A DNA stretch of 64,000 bases from Streptomyces varsoviensis (GCF_000718635.1 NZ_JOBF01000006.1:186001-250000); one strand, 5' to 3'; positions 18,023 through 28,200 are shown, numbered from the stretch's first letter. Notes: generated from the letters alone by a model not told the origin. Numbers and translations: made by a program.

Positions 18023-20620
18023 ATGCAGCCTCCGCCGTCCCAACCAAGCCGCCCCGCCCCGGACCACGCTCCCCCGGGCTCCAACCCACCGGTCGCCCAC
18101 GCCCCTCCGCCCCCGGAGACCCCACAGCGGCAACACGAGCCATCAGCGGTCCGTTGGCGCCGTGATCTGTCCGCCTCGGTCACCATCTTCCTGATCGCCG
18201 TTCCGCTCTCCCTCGGCATCGCGCTCGCCACCGGCGCGCCGCTCCGCTCCGGGCTCATCGCCGCCGCGGTGGGCGGCATCGTCGCCGGACTGCTCGGCGG
18301 GGCTCCGCTCCAGGTCAGCGGGGCGGCGACCGGGCTCGTCGTGGTGACCGCCGAGCTGGTCCAGCAGTACGGCTGGCGCGCCACCTGCGCGATCACCGTC
18401 CTCGCCGGCCTGACCCAACTCGCTCTGGGGGCGCTGCGAGTGGCCCGGGCGGCCCTCGCCGTCAGCCCGGCGATCATGCACGCGATGCTCGCGGGCATCG
18501 GCGTCACGATCGCCATCGGCCAGCTCCATGTCGTGCTCGGCGACAGCCCCAACAGTTCGGCGCTGAGCAACCTCGCGGCGCTCCCCGGGGAGTTGGCACA
18601 TCCGCAGGCGGCCACCCTGCTGATCGGCGCGGTGACCGTGGCCGTGCTCGTCGCCTGGCCGCGGCTGCCCGGTCGGTACGGCCGATGGGCCCGTACGGTC
18701 CCGGCGCCGCTCGCCGCCATCGCCGTAGCCACGTCCGCGAGCGCCGGGACGACGCTGCCCCGCGTCTCACTGCCCGGCTGGGAGCTTCAAGCGCTGCCCG
18801 CGCTGCCCTCGGGGCCGCTGCTGGGGGTGGCCGCGGCCGTCCTCACGGTCACGATCGTCGCGAGCATGGAATCGCTGCTGTCGGCCGTCGCGGTCGACAA
18901 GCTCGCGGCCGAGCGCCCAGGGCCGGCGGTGCGCCGCGCCGGGCTGAACCGCGAATTGGCCGGGCAGGGCACGGCGAATGTGGTGTCCGGCTTGCTCGGC
19001 GGGTTGCCGATCGCGGGCGGCGCTATCCGGGGGTCGGCCAACGTCAAGGCCGGGGCCGCCTCCCGTAACTCCACGGTGCTGCACGGCGTCTGGGTGGTAT
19101 TGGGCGCGGGGCTGGCGGCTGCGGCGCTGGAGCTGGTCCCCCTCGCCGCGCTGGCCGCGCTGGTCATGGTCGTCGGCGTGCAGATGGTGAGCTTCGCGCA
19201 CATCAGGCATGTGCAGCGGCACCGGGAGTTCCCGGTCTACGCGACCACACTCGGAGCGGTGGTCGTCTGCGGAGTCCTGCAGGGTGTGGCGGCCGGGATC
19301 GCCGTGGCCGCCCTGACCTCGCTGCGGAGACTGACCCACACGCGTATCACGGTCACGCCGGAGCCCGACCGCCATCGGGTGCTGGTCGACGGCCAGTTGA
19401 CGTTCCTGGCGGTTCCCAGGCTGACCCGGGCGCTCGCGCAGGTGCCACCGGGCGCCGACACCGTGATCGAACTGAGCGGGTCGTTCATGGACCACGCCGC
19501 GTACGACGCGTTGCAGTCCTGGTCCAGCGGGCATACGGCGCGCGGCGGCTGGGTGCGGCTGAGCGGCCGGGCCGGGCAGCCGATCGCGGAACCGGCCGGG
19601 GCCCACGTCTGCCGGCCCTGGACGCCGTGGCACAACCACCACTGCGTACGGCCGACGGGGGCGCCGCCCGTGAAGGGGAGCGGTCGGCAACTGCTGGGCG
19701 GGGTCAGCGCGTTCCAGCGCCATACGGCCGCGCTCGTACGGCCCGAACTGGAGCGGCTGGCCCGTGAGGGGCAGCGGCCCACCCAGCTCTTTCTCACCTG
19801 CGCCGATTCCCGCCTGGTGACCAGCATGATCACTTCCAGTGGGCCGGGCGACCTGTTCACCGTGCGCAATGTCGGCAATCTGATGCCGCCGCCTGGGAGC
19901 GACGCCTCCTGTGACTCCGTCGCGGCCGCCGTGGAGTACGCGGTCGACGTGCTGGAGGTCGACAGCATCACCGTGTGCGGCCACTCCGGGTGCGGTGCGA
20001 TGCAGGCGCTCCTCGCCGCCTCGGGGACCGCCGCCGCGCCCTCCGCCCCTCTCACCGCGCCTGCCGCCCCTGCCATCCCTGCCACTTCCACCACTGGCAC
20101 CACGGCAGCCCCGGCCGTACCAACCGCGCCACGCCGTGGGGTCGCCGCGACGCGCCCCGGAGCGGCTACGGCTCCCTCCGTACCCGCCGAGGAGCCCGTA
20201 CGAGCGGCGCAGCGCCCCGTACCCGCCGACGGACCCGTACCAGCGAGACAGACCGGGCCAGGAGGGCGGGGCGGGCCAGGAGAGCTGAGCGGGGACGCGG
20301 AAGCGACGTCGCTGGATCGCTGGCTGCGGCATGGGCGGCCGAGTCTGGCTCGGCTTCAGCGCATCGGCCGGCTGGGGCGGGGCGAAGTGGCGCTGACCGA
20401 CCGACCGGTGAGCGATGACGTGGAGAGGCTCGCGCTCGTCAATGTGATGCAGCAGTTGGATCACCTGATGGCGCACGCTTGCGTCGCCCGGCGGGTGGCC
20501 GAGGGGAGGCTTCAACTGCACGGCATGTACTTCCACGTTGCCGAGGCGCAGGCCTATGTACTGGACAGACGGGAGGGGACGTTCACGGCCGTACGACCCG
20601 AGGTCCTCGACCCGGTGTGA
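18023..20620 (+). CDS. SulP-family anion transporter fused to a beta-carbonic anhydrase
   Basis: An 865-residue fusion. After a Pro-rich N-terminus, residues about 45-430 form a SulP transporter domain of 10 or more helices ([40 protein letters not shown]). A short STAS-like part follows ([19 protein letters not shown]). From about 570 there is a beta-carbonic anhydrase with zinc ligands Cys593 (CADSR, with the Asp-Arg dyad 595/597), His654 and Cys657 (HSGCGAM). Bicarbonate transport linked to CO2 hydration is the likely role. A Pro/Ala/Arg-rich insert of about 90 residues interrupts the anhydrase after [12 protein letters not shown] and before [12 protein letters not shown]. Confidence 0.9.
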   Translation: MQPPPSQPSRPAPDHAPPGSNPPVAHAPPPPETPQRQHEPSAVRWRRDLSASVTIFLIAVPLSLGIALATGAPLRSGLIAAAVGGIVAGLLGGAPLQVSGAATGLVVVTAELVQQYGWRATCAITVLAGLTQLALGALRVARAALAVSPAIMHAMLAGIGVTIAIGQLHVVLGDSPNSSALSNLAALPGELAHPQAATLLIGAVTVAVLVAWPRLPGRYGRWARTVPAPLAAIAVATSASAGTTLPRVSLPGWELQALPALPSGPLLGVAAAVLTVTIVASMESLLSAVAVDKLAAERPGPAVRRAGLNRELAGQGTANVVSGLLGGLPIAGGAIRGSANVKAGAASRNSTVLHGVWVVLGAGLAAAALELVPLAALAALVMVVGVQMVSFAHIRHVQRHREFPVYATTLGAVVVCGVLQGVAAGIAVAALTSLRRLTHTRITVTPEPDRHRVLVDGQLTFLAVPRLTRALAQVPPGADTVIELSGSFMDHAAYDALQSWSSGHTARGGWVRLSGRAGQPIAEPAGAHVCRPWTPWHNHHCVRPTGAPPVKGSGRQLLGGVSAFQRHTAALVRPELERLAREGQRPTQLFLTCADSRLVTSMITSSGPGDLFTVRNVGNLMPPPGSDASCDSVAAAVEYAVDVLEVDSITVCGHSGCGAMQALLAASGTAAAPSAPLTAPAAPAIPATSTTGTTAAPAVPTAPRRGVAATRPGAATAPSVPAEEPVRAAQRPVPADGPVPARQTGPGGRGGPGELSGDAEATSLDRWLRHGRPSLARLQRIGRLGRGEVALTDRPVSDDVERLALVNVMQQLDHLMAHACVARRVAEGRLQLHGMYFHVAEAQAYVLDRREGTFTAVRPEVLDPV

Positions 20621-20921
20621 CCGAGCTGATCTGACCGAGCTGGTCAGACCACGCCCGGCGGGTCGCGCCGGGCAGGTCGCGCCAGCCAGGTCCCTCACGG
20701 CCCCGTGCCGTGCCGACCGCCCGGCCTCGGCTACGGCCGTTAGCCGGTTCATCCGTTCGCGGGACACCGGGCGGGCGCGGGCCGGGGCCGGGCGGGCCGT
20801 GGGCGGGCGGAAGGGAGCGACAGGTCTAAACCAATTTTGCCGACAACCCTTGTCAGGGGATGCCGCAGGCTGATGAGCTAGGCCCCGGGATACAACGGGC
20901 ACCCTGGGAATGGGAGATGTC
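20621..20921. promoter_or_regulatory. acsA upstream region with a DasR-like operator candidate
   Basis: A 301-bp gap with no gene. ACAGGTCTAAACCAAT at 20820-20835 matches 13 of 16 positions of the DasR-responsive element consensus ACTGGTCTAGACCACT as I recall it. This suggests control of acsA by DasR or another GntR-family regulator. The left part is a GC-rich spacer with GACCGAGCTG words repeated near 20622 and 20634. Confidence 0.4.
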
Positions 20922-22889
20922 GTGAGCAACGAAAGCCTGGCCAACCTTCTTAAGGAGGAGCGCCGCTTTGCACCGCCTGCCGAACTGGCCGCCGCCGCCA
21001 ACGTCACGGCGGAGGCGTACGAGCAGGCCAAGGCTGACCGGCTGGGTTTCTGGGCCGAGCAGGCACGCCGGCTGAGCTGGGAGACCGCGCCGACCGAGAC
21101 GCTGGACTGGTCGAACCCGCCGTTCGCCAAGTGGTTCGCGGACGGCAAGCTCAACGTGGCGTACAACTGCGTCGACCGGCACGTCGAGAACGGCAACGGC
21201 GACCGCGTCGCCATCCACTTCGAGGGCGAGCCGGGCGACACCCGGTCGATCACCTACGCCGAGCTCCAGCGCGAGGTCTCCAAGGCGGCGAACGCCCTCA
21301 TCGAACTGGGCGTGGAGACCGGCGACCGGGTCGCCATCTACCTGCCGATGATCCCCGAGGCCGTCATCGCGATGCTGGCGTGCGCCCGTATCGGCGCGCC
21401 GCACTCGCTCGTCTTCGGCGGCTTCTCGGCCGACGCGCTGGCCACCCGCATCCACGACGCCGACGCCCGCGTCGTCATCACCGCCGACGGCGGCTACCGG
21501 CGCGGCAAGCCCTCCGCCCTCAAGCCGGCCGTCGACGAGGCCCTGACCCGCCCCGGCACGGAGAACGTGCGCAGCGTGCTCGTCGTCCGGCGCACCGGGC
21601 AGGAGGACGTGGCGTGGACCGAGGGCCGCGACGTGTGGTGGCACGAGATCGTGGAGCGGCAGAGCGAGGCGCACACGCCGGAGGCGTTCGACGCCGAGCA
21701 CCCGCTGTTCATCCTCTACACCTCCGGCACCACCGGTAAGCCGAAGGGCATCCTGCACACCACGGGCGGCTACCTCACCCAGGTGTCGTACACCCACCAC
21801 GCCGTCTTCGACCTCAAGCCGGAGACCGACGTCTTCTGGTGCACGGCCGACGTCGGCTGGGTGACCGGGCACTCGTACATCGTCTACGGGCCGCTCTCCA
21901 ACGGCGCCACCGAGGTTCTCTACGAGGGCACGCCGGACACCCCGCACCAGGGCCGCTGGTGGGAGATCGTCCAGAAGTACGGCGTGACGATCCTCTACAC
22001 GGCCCCGACGGCGATCCGGGCCTGCATGAAGTGGGGCGACGACATCCCCGCCAAGTTCGACCTCTCCAGCCTGCGGGTGCTGGGGTCGGTGGGCGAGCCG
22101 ATCAACCCGGAGGCGTGGGTCTGGTACCGCAAGCACATCGGCGCGGACCGTACGCCCGTGGTCGACACCTGGTGGCAGACGGAGACCGGCGGCATCATGA
22201 TCAGCCCGCTGCCGGGCGTCACGGAGACGAAGCCCGGCTCGGCGCAGGTGGCACTGCCCGGCATCGCCGCGACGGTCGTGGACGACGACGCCAACGAGGT
22301 GCCCGACGGCTCCGGCGGCTATCTCGTGCTGACCGAGCCGTGGCCGTCGATGCTCCGCACCATCTGGGGCGACGACCAGCGCTACCTGGACACGTACTGG
22401 TCCCGCTTCGAGAACCGCTACTTCGCGGGCGACGGCGCCAAGAAGGACGAGGACGGCGACATCTGGCTGCTCGGCCGGGTGGACGACGTGATGCTGGTCT
22501 CCGGCCACAACATCTCGACCACCGAGGTCGAGTCGGCGCTCGTCTCGCACCCCAAGGTCGCCGAGGCCGCGGTGGTCGGCGCGACCGACCCGCAGACCAC
22601 GCAGGCCATCTGCGCCTTCGTCATCCTGCGCGGCGGCGTCGACGCCGAGGACGCGGGGCTGGTGGAGGAGTTGCGGGCGCACGTCGGCAAGCAGCTCGGG
22701 CCGATCGCCAAGCCGAAGCGCATCCTGCCGGTCGCGGAGCTGCCGAAGACCCGTTCCGGGAAGATCATGCGCCGGCTGCTGCGCGATGTCGCCGAGAACC
22801 GCACCCTCGGTGACGTGACCACGCTGACCGACTCGTCGGTCATGGACCTCATCCAGGCCAAGCTGCCCGCGGCGGGCAGCGAGGACTAG
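20922..22889 (+). CDS. acsA: Acetyl-CoA synthetase (AMP-forming)
   Basis: A 655-residue acyl-adenylate enzyme that makes acetyl-CoA from acetate, ATP and CoA. Motifs seen: [11 protein letters not shown] for the phosphate loop, [10 protein letters not shown] for acetyl and ATP binding, [12 protein letters not shown] at the domain hinge, and [11 protein letters not shown] with the catalytic Lys that is a known acetylation target in the family. The GTG at 20922 is chosen because GGGAG sits 5 nt upstream; an in-frame ATG at 20910 overlaps that site. The length matches typical Acs proteins. A strong hairpin terminator follows at 23036. Confidence 0.96.
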   Translation: MSNESLANLLKEERRFAPPAELAAAANVTAEAYEQAKADRLGFWAEQARRLSWETAPTETLDWSNPPFAKWFADGKLNVAYNCVDRHVENGNGDRVAIHFEGEPGDTRSITYAELQREVSKAANALIELGVETGDRVAIYLPMIPEAVIAMLACARIGAPHSLVFGGFSADALATRIHDADARVVITADGGYRRGKPSALKPAVDEALTRPGTENVRSVLVVRRTGQEDVAWTEGRDVWWHEIVERQSEAHTPEAFDAEHPLFILYTSGTTGKPKGILHTTGGYLTQVSYTHHAVFDLKPETDVFWCTADVGWVTGHSYIVYGPLSNGATEVLYEGTPDTPHQGRWWEIVQKYGVTILYTAPTAIRACMKWGDDIPAKFDLSSLRVLGSVGEPINPEAWVWYRKHIGADRTPVVDTWWQTETGGIMISPLPGVTETKPGSAQVALPGIAATVVDDDANEVPDGSGGYLVLTEPWPSMLRTIWGDDQRYLDTYWSRFENRYFAGDGAKKDEDGDIWLLGRVDDVMLVSGHNISTTEVESALVSHPKVAEAAVVGATDPQTTQAICAFVILRGGVDAEDAGLVEELRAHVGKQLGPIAKPKRILPVAELPKTRSGKIMRRLLRDVAENRTLGDVTTLTDSSVMDLIQAKLPAAGSED

Positions 22890-22896
22890 GCAGGGC

Positions 22897-23033
22897 CGTA
22901 CGCGGCCCAAGCGCCGTGTACGCGGCCCAAGCGCCGTACGCGGCTCAGAGGCCGTACGCGGCCCAGGACGCCGTACGCGGTTCAGGACGCCGTACGCGGT
23001 TCAGGACGCCGTACGCGGCCCAGGCGCCGTACG
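22897..23033. repeat. GTACGCGG-type tandem repeats after acsA
   Basis: About seven imperfect units of 17-21 bp with the core CGTACGCGGCCCA or CGTACGCGGTTCA follow the acsA stop codon. Spacing is irregular and no unique spacers exist, so it is not a CRISPR array. The word CGTACGCGGCTCAG also occurs in the marP-proximal repeat near 26920. Confidence 0.75.
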
Positions 23034-23035
23034 AG

Positions 23036-23069
23036 CGAGGGGCACCCGGATGTCGTCGGGTGCCCCTCG
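23036..23069 (+). terminator. acsA terminator hairpin
   Basis: Perfect 13-bp arms CGAGGGGCACCCG (23036-23048) and CGGGTGCCCCTCG (23057-23069) enclose an 8-nt loop, followed by TTCGCGTT. This is typical of GC-rich intrinsic terminators in Streptomyces. Confidence 0.8.
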
Positions 23070-23263
23070 TTCGCGTTCCCGGGCGCTCCCTGTTCCCGCT
23101 CCCCGGGAGCCCGAGGGGCGCCCTGGGGGCGCTCTCGGGGTGCCCTCGTTCGCGGGCTCCGGGAGGGCCGAGCGGCCCTTATGCCCGTAAGGTGCGGATC
23201 ACCGGATTCGTCCTTGCCTACACCAGGTAAAGTGTGCGGCGCGTCAACATAACGCTAAAAAAT

Positions 23264-23337
23264 GCACTCTGGTGAGCCGGGAAGTCTGGTCGGCAACTGC
23301 CTTAGCTGTGCCCTCAGCTACCGACCCCCACCGGAGG
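23264..23337 (+). promoter_or_regulatory. nhaA-I-type (Li+/Na+-linked) riboswitch upstream of nhaA
   Basis: The leader contains CTCTGGTGAGCCGGGAAGTC continuing into TGGTCGGC, which I recognise as the conserved core of nhaA-I motif RNAs, reported as lithium-sensing riboswitches upstream of nhaA. Two pairings are seen. CTCTGGTG (23267-23274) pairs with CACCGGAG (23329-23336), with one G-U, and masks the Shine-Dalgarno GGAGG at 23333-23337. GGTCGG (23288-23293) pairs with CCGACC (23321-23326). The layout implies control of translation initiation at the GTG at 23346. Confidence 0.8.
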
Positions 23338-23345
23338 CCGCCGAC

Positions 23346-24743
23346 GTGACCGCGCCCAAGACCCGCCGCTCCACCTTCCTCGGACGCCTGTCCCTGCCCG
23401 AGCGGAACTACATCGCCGAGGCACTGCGCACCGAGACGGTCGGCGGCGTCCTGCTGCTCGCCGCCGCCGTGGCGGCGATCGTCTGGGCGAACACCCCGCT
23501 GCGCGAGAGCTACGAGTCGTTCCGGGGCCTGCACCTCGGCCCCTCCTCGCTCGGCCTGAACCTGTCCATCCAGCACTGGGCCGCCGACGGGCTGCTCGCC
23601 GTCTTCTTCTTCGTCGCCGGCATCGAGCTCAAACGCGAGCTCGTGGCGGGCGAGCTGCGCGAGCCGAAGGCGGCGATCCTGCCCGTGGTCGCCGCGGTCT
23701 GCGGCATGGCCATGCCCGCGCTGGTCTACTTCACCGTCAACGAGATCGGCGGCGGCTCGCTCGGCGGCTGGGCGGTGCCGACCGCCACCGACATCGCCTT
23801 CGCGCTCGCCGTACTCGCGGTCATCGGCACCTCGCTGCCCTCGGCGCTCCGCGCGTTCCTGCTCACCCTCGCCGTCGTCGACGACCTCTTCGCGATCCTG
23901 ATCATCGCGGTGTTCTTCACCTCGCAGCTCAACTTCGTCGCCCTCGGCCTGTCCGTGCTGGGCCTCGCCGTCTTCTGGCTGCTACTGCGCAAGGGCGTCC
24001 GCGGCTGGTACATCTACGTGCCGCTGGCCGTGGTCAACTGGGCGCTGATGTACAACAGCGGCGTCCACGCGACGATCGCCGGCGTCGCCATGGGCCTGAT
24101 GCTCCGCTGCACCACCCGCGACGGCGAGAAGTACTCCCCCGGCGAGCACATCGAACACCTCGTGCGCCCCCTGTCGGCCGGGCTCGCGGTGCCGCTGTTC
24201 GCGCTGTTCTCGGCGGGCGTCGCGGTCTCCGGCGGCGCGCTCTCGGACGTCTTCAGCAAGCCGGAGACGCTCGGCGTCGTCCTCGGGCTCGTACTCGGCA
24301 AGGCGATCGGCGTCTTCGGCGGCACCTGGTGCGCCGCCCGCTTCACCCGGGCGGAACTGAACCCGGAACTCAAATGGCCGGACGTGCTCGCCGTGGCGTC
24401 GCTGGCGGGCATCGGCTTCACGGTCTCCCTGCTGATCAGCGAGCTGGCGTTCGCCGACGACCCGCTGCTGACGGACGAGTCGAAGGCCGCCGTGCTGATC
24501 GGCTCGCTGATCGCGGCCGTACTGGCCAGCGTGCTGCTCAAGCTGCGCGACAACAAGTACAAGAAGCTCTGCGCGGAGGAGGACCGCGACGAGGACCAGG
24601 ACGGCATCCCCGACGTCTACGAGCAGGACAACCCGGACTACCACCTTCGGATGGCGGCGATCCACGAGGCGAAGGCCGCCGAACACCGTCGGCTGGCCGA
24701 AGTCGCCTCCACACGCCCCGCCGGGGACGATGGTCCGGCATGA
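23346..24743 (+). CDS. nhaA: Na+/H+ antiporter NhaA
   Basis: A 465-residue membrane antiporter of about 12 helices that exchanges external protons for internal Na+ or Li+. FFFVAGIELKRELVAGEL is the family signature. PTATDIAFALAVL and LAVVDDLFAI carry the paired Asp residues at about 179-180 that bind the cation. The charged C-terminal tail (residues about 415-465, KLCAEEDRDEDQDGIPD) is longer than in the E. coli protein. The GTG start at 23346 lies 8 nt after GGAGG, which is inside the riboswitch stem. Confidence 0.95.
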   Translation: MTAPKTRRSTFLGRLSLPERNYIAEALRTETVGGVLLLAAAVAAIVWANTPLRESYESFRGLHLGPSSLGLNLSIQHWAADGLLAVFFFVAGIELKRELVAGELREPKAAILPVVAAVCGMAMPALVYFTVNEIGGGSLGGWAVPTATDIAFALAVLAVIGTSLPSALRAFLLTLAVVDDLFAILIIAVFFTSQLNFVALGLSVLGLAVFWLLLRKGVRGWYIYVPLAVVNWALMYNSGVHATIAGVAMGLMLRCTTRDGEKYSPGEHIEHLVRPLSAGLAVPLFALFSAGVAVSGGALSDVFSKPETLGVVLGLVLGKAIGVFGGTWCAARFTRAELNPELKWPDVLAVASLAGIGFTVSLLISELAFADDPLLTDESKAAVLIGSLIAAVLASVLLKLRDNKYKKLCAEEDRDEDQDGIPDVYEQDNPDYHLRMAAIHEAKAAEHRRLAEVASTRPAGDDGPA

Positions 24744-24821
24744 TCTGAGAGGCTTTAGACCGCTGAAGATCTGCTGATGGTCCGTTGGAATGGTCCGTTG
24801 GAAACGAAGAGGGAGCAGGCG

Positions 24822-25280
24822 ATGAGCACAGCCGACGACGGCGCGAGCCGCAGCCTCGGGCAACTGGTGGCCGCGGCCACCGCCGACCTGTCCGCGCTGG
24901 TGCACGACGAGATCGCGCTGGCCAAGGCCGAACTGCGGCAGGACGCCAAACGGGCCGGCATCGGCGGCGGTGCCATCGCGGGCGCCGGCGTACTGGCGCT
25001 CTTCGCGCTGCCCGTGCTGAGCTTCGCCGCGGCGTACGGCATCCACAACCTCGGCCTGGGCCTCGCCTGGTCGTTCCTGATCGTCGGCGGCGCGTTCCTC
25101 GTCGTGGCCGCGATCCTCGGGCTGCTGGCCGTCGCCAAGTTCAAGAAGATCACGCCGCCGGAGAAGTCCATCGCCTCGGCGAAGGAGACGGCCGCCGTGC
25201 TCGGCAGCGTCAAACCGCACCCGCGCCCCGCGGTCGAGGCCCCCCGTACGGGCTCTTCTGTGACACGCTCGGCTGTATGA
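24822..25280 (+). CDS. Phage-holin-like superfamily membrane protein (DUF1469/PF07332)
   Basis: A 152-residue protein. A helical N-terminus (SLGQLVAAATADLSALVHDE) continues into EIALAKAELRQDAKRAGIGG, the signature of the actinobacterial holin-X family. Two membrane helices follow (AIAGAGVLALFALPVLSFAA and WSFLIVGGAFLVVAAILGLL), with a basic tail. GGGAG precedes the ATG at 24822. The stop overlaps the epoxide hydrolase start in ATGA, matching the Rv3669-Rv3670 pair. Despite the name, lysis is not implied; the function is unknown. Confidence 0.85.
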   Translation: MSTADDGASRSLGQLVAAATADLSALVHDEIALAKAELRQDAKRAGIGGGAIAGAGVLALFALPVLSFAAAYGIHNLGLGLAWSFLIVGGAFLVVAAILGLLAVAKFKKITPPEKSIASAKETAAVLGSVKPHPRPAVEAPRTGSSVTRSAV

Positions 25281-26248
25281 CGGTCCCCGACACCTCCGCG
25301 GCGCCCGCGGCCCCCGGCTCGGCCGCCGCGCTCGCCGCGCCCTCCGCGGTCGTACGTCCCGACGGGCCCTGGAGCCATCGGGACGTCGCGGCCAACGGCG
25401 CGCGGTTCCACATCGCCGAGATGGGCGAGGGCCCGCTGGTGCTGCTGCTGCACGGCTTCCCGCAGTTCTGGTGGACGTGGCGGCACCAACTGCCCGCCCT
25501 CGCCGACGCCGGGTTCCGCGCCGTGGCGATGGACCTGCGCGGCGTGGGCGGCAGCGACCGTACGCCCAGGGGTTACGACCCCGCCAACCTCGCGCTCGAC
25601 ATCACCGGCGTGATCCGCTCGCTCGGCGAGCCGGACGCGGCGCTGGTGGGGCACGACCTCGGCGGGTACCTGGCGTGGGTGGCGGCGGTGATGCGGCCGA
25701 AGCTGGTACGTCGGCTGGCGGTGGCCTCGATGCCGCATCCGCGCCGGTGGCGCGCGGCGATGGTCTCGGACGTCAAGCAGAGCGCCGCGAGTTCGTACAT
25801 CTGGGGGTTCCAGCGGCCGTGGCTGCCCGAACGTCAGTTGGTCGCGGACGACGCGGCGGTGATCGGACGGCTGATGCGCGACTGGTCGGGGCCGCGGGTG
25901 CCGGACGACGAGGCCGTGGACGCCTACCGGCGGGCGATGACGATCCCGTCGACGGCGCACTGCTCGATCGAGCCGTACCGGTGGATGGTGCGGTCCATCG
26001 CGCGGCCGGACGGCATCCAGTTCAACCGCCGGATGCGGCGGCCGGTGCGGGTGCCGACGCTCCATCTGCACGGCTCGCTCGACCCCGTGATGCGCACCCG
26101 CAGCGCGGCGGGCTCCGGCGAGTACGTCGAGGCCCCGTACCGCTGGCGGCTCTTCGACGGCCTGGGGCACTTCCCGCACGAGGAGGACCCGGTGGCGTTC
26201 TCGACCGAGCTGGTGAACTGGCTGAAGGACCCGGAACCGGACCGGTAG
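25277..26248 (+). CDS. Alpha/beta-hydrolase, epoxide hydrolase type (EphE-like)
   Basis: A 323-residue hydrolase. HGFP at about 59-62 is the oxyanion loop and GHDLGG at about 125-130 has Asp127 as nucleophile, as in epoxide hydrolases and dehalogenases rather than Ser esterases. GLGHFPHEE near the C-terminus supplies the catalytic His. WWTWRHQLPAL and MDLRGVGGSDRTPRGYD are typical of epoxide hydrolases. It is translationally coupled to the holin-like gene by a 4-nt overlap. The substrate cannot be told from sequence. Confidence 0.9.
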   Translation: MTVPDTSAAPAAPGSAAALAAPSAVVRPDGPWSHRDVAANGARFHIAEMGEGPLVLLLHGFPQFWWTWRHQLPALADAGFRAVAMDLRGVGGSDRTPRGYDPANLALDITGVIRSLGEPDAALVGHDLGGYLAWVAAVMRPKLVRRLAVASMPHPRRWRAAMVSDVKQSAASSYIWGFQRPWLPERQLVADDAAVIGRLMRDWSGPRVPDDEAVDAYRRAMTIPSTAHCSIEPYRWMVRSIARPDGIQFNRRMRRPVRVPTLHLHGSLDPVMRTRSAAGSGEYVEAPYRWRLFDGLGHFPHEEDPVAFSTELVNWLKDPEPDR

Positions 26249-26956
26249 GCGGCAGAATCCGGGGCCGGCCCCGGGGGCAGTAGGGCCCGCGACCGGGTCG
26301 GTGGGCGGCGCTTCGGGAGCGCTCCCACTCCGCGCGATCGGCGCGGTTCGCGCAACCCGCGCAAACCGCGCCGTCCGGTTGCGTTACGGCGCCACGATCG
26401 GGGGAATTCGGGAGAATACCGAAGGACGGCATCTCATGAGGCGGTCCGGCCCGCCCGTCGCACCCGGCCCGCCGGACGGCTCTGCGGCCCCGGTTCCGGC
26501 CGTACGCCCCAGGCGAACACACGTCCTTCGAACAGCCAATTGCCCGGCGCATAGGCCAATTGCCGGGCCCCGAGGCGGTTACGGACCACGCGAGAGGGGC
26601 ACGTAGCTCGGTATGGGCTGGACGCACGACTACCGTGACCTGACTCACGAGCGCGGCGCCGCTGGCGATGCCGCGCTGAGCGTTTCCGACAGGGGCGGCT
26701 CCCCGCGAGGCGTGGGCCACGACCCCCGTATCGGCATCCCACGCATCATCCGGCGCCGCGCGCGGTGGGTGTCGGCGCGGCTGCGCCATCCCCGCAGCCG
26801 CTAGCCGAGGCCGGCCAGTCCCCTGACGCGCTCGACCGAAGCGCTCGGCTGAAGGCCCCGCCGACCCGCCTCGGAGCACCCGCCTCGGAGCACGTACCCG
26901 CCCCGGAGCACGTACGCGGCTCAGGGCGCGTGCGTGGCTCAGAGCGCCGACGCGGC
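26249..26956. other. Gene-free region between two converging genes
   Basis: There are 708 bases with no supportable gene; candidate frames on both strands lack family features and ribosome binding sites. A 13-mer GCCAATTGCC(C/G)GG occurs twice (26535-26547, 26555-26567). From about 26869 to 26965 there are 18-bp repeats of the CGTACGCGGCTCAGAGCGC kind that run into the last codons of marP. Just after the epoxide hydrolase stop codon, GGGGCCGGCCCC can form a short stem. Confidence 0.6.
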
Positions 26957-28156
26957 TCAGAGCGCGCAGCCCTCGCTGTCGACCTGGCGCGTGGCCGTAC
27001 GCCCCCGGCCGACGTCCTCGCGGACCTCGTCCGCGGTGAGGGCGTAGCCCGTGTTGGCGTCGTCGAGGGACTTGGCGAAGACCACGCCGTAGACGCGGCC
27101 GTCCGGGGTGAGCAGCGGGCCGCCGGAGTTGCCCTGCCGTACGGTCGCGAAGAGGGAGTAGACGTCGCGGCGGACCGTACCGCGGTGGTAGATGTCCGGG
27201 CCGTTGGCCTGGATGCGGCCTCGGACGCGGGCCGCGCGCACGTCGTACGCGCCGTTCTCCGGGAACCCCGCGACGATGGCGCTCTTGCCGCTCGTCGCGT
27301 CGGGCGAGGAGAAGCGCAGCGCCGGCGCGTCGAGCGTCGGGACGTCCAGGACGGCGATGTCGCGCTTCCAGTCGTAGAGGACGACCGTCGCGTCGTGCAG
27401 CTTGCCCCGGCCGCCGATCTGGACCGTGGGCTCCTTGACGCCGCCGACGACGTGGGCGTTGGTCATCACCCGGTGCGGCGCGAAGACGAAACCGGTGCCC
27501 TCCAGGACCTTCCCGCAACTGGGCGCGGTGCCCACGACCTTCGCGATGGAGCGCTGGGCGTCCCGCGCCACCGGGCCGGCCGCGAGCCTCGGGTCGGGGG
27601 CCGGGACGTCGGTGATGGGCTCGTTGGAGAAGGGGGCGAAGACCTGCGGGAAGCCGTTCTGCGCGAGGGCGGAGCTGAAGTCCGCGAACCAGGTGTCGGC
27701 CTGCGGCGGCAGCACCCTGGCGACGCCGAGCAGCACCTTGGAGTTGCGGACCTCCTTGCCGAGCGTCGGCAGGGAGGTGCCCGCGAGGGCGGAGCCGATG
27801 AGCCAGGCGACCAGCAGCATCGCGACGACGTTGACGAGCGCGCCGCCGGTGGCGTCCAGGGCGCGCGCCGGGGACCAGGTGATGTGCCGGCGGAGCTTGT
27901 TGCCCAGGTGGGTGGTGGCCGCCTGGCCGACGGAGGCGCAGACGATCACGATGACCACCGCCGCGATCGCCTCCCAGGTGCTGGGCGACGTCTCGTCGGT
28001 GACGCTGTGCCAGACGACGGGAAGCAGATAGACGGCGACGAGGCCGCCGCCGAGGAACCCGATGACCGACAGCACGCCCACGACGAAGCCCTGCCGGAAG
28101 CCGACGACCGCGAACCACACGGCGGCGAGCAACAGCACGATGTCCAGCACGTTCAC
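26957..28156 (-). CDS. marP: MarP-like membrane-anchored trypsin-type serine protease
   Basis: A 399-residue protein. Four N-terminal membrane helices (residues about 1-125, CvpA-like) are followed by a periplasmic chymotrypsin-fold protease. The triad is His235 in TNAHVVGG, Asp266 in DWKRDIAVLDV and Ser344 in RQGNSGGPL. This architecture matches mycobacterial MarP (Rv3671c), which protects against acid stress by processing cell-wall enzymes. It starts at the GTG at 28156 (VNVLDIVLLL) after GGCGAGG. It lies next to a CoA-type Nudix gene and nth, as in mycobacteria. The 3' end overlaps an 18-bp repeat array. Confidence 0.9.
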   Translation of the reverse strand: MNVLDIVLLLAAVWFAVVGFRQGFVVGVLSVIGFLGGGLVAVYLLPVVWHSVTDETSPSTWEAIAAVVIVIVCASVGQAATTHLGNKLRRHITWSPARALDATGGALVNVVAMLLVAWLIGSALAGTSLPTLGKEVRNSKVLLGVARVLPPQADTWFADFSSALAQNGFPQVFAPFSNEPITDVPAPDPRLAAGPVARDAQRSIAKVVGTAPSCGKVLEGTGFVFAPHRVMTNAHVVGGVKEPTVQIGGRGKLHDATVVLYDWKRDIAVLDVPTLDAPALRFSSPDATSGKSAIVAGFPENGAYDVRAARVRGRIQANGPDIYHRGTVRRDVYSLFATVRQGNSGGPLLTPDGRVYGVVFAKSLDDANTGYALTADEVREDVGRGRTATRQVDSEGCAL

Positions 28157-28200
28157 CGAAAAATGCCTCGCCTTGGTGTCGTCATGTCGTCGTTGCACCG

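Noticed and set aside
20853..22910. Long leftward frame opposite acsA
   Set aside because: Antisense shadow without recognisable domains, while acsA is intact; the same applies to frames opposite the PBP gene (38317-40449), the LuxR gene (56733-59627) and the STAND ATPase (59804-62179).
22897..23033. Repeat array as a CRISPR
   Set aside because: Units are 17-21 bp with irregular spacing and no unique spacers, and there are no cas genes nearby.
26301..26742. Frames on both strands in the gap before marP
   Set aside because: No ribosome binding site, Arg/Pro/Gly-rich composition and no similarity I recognise; treated as non-coding.
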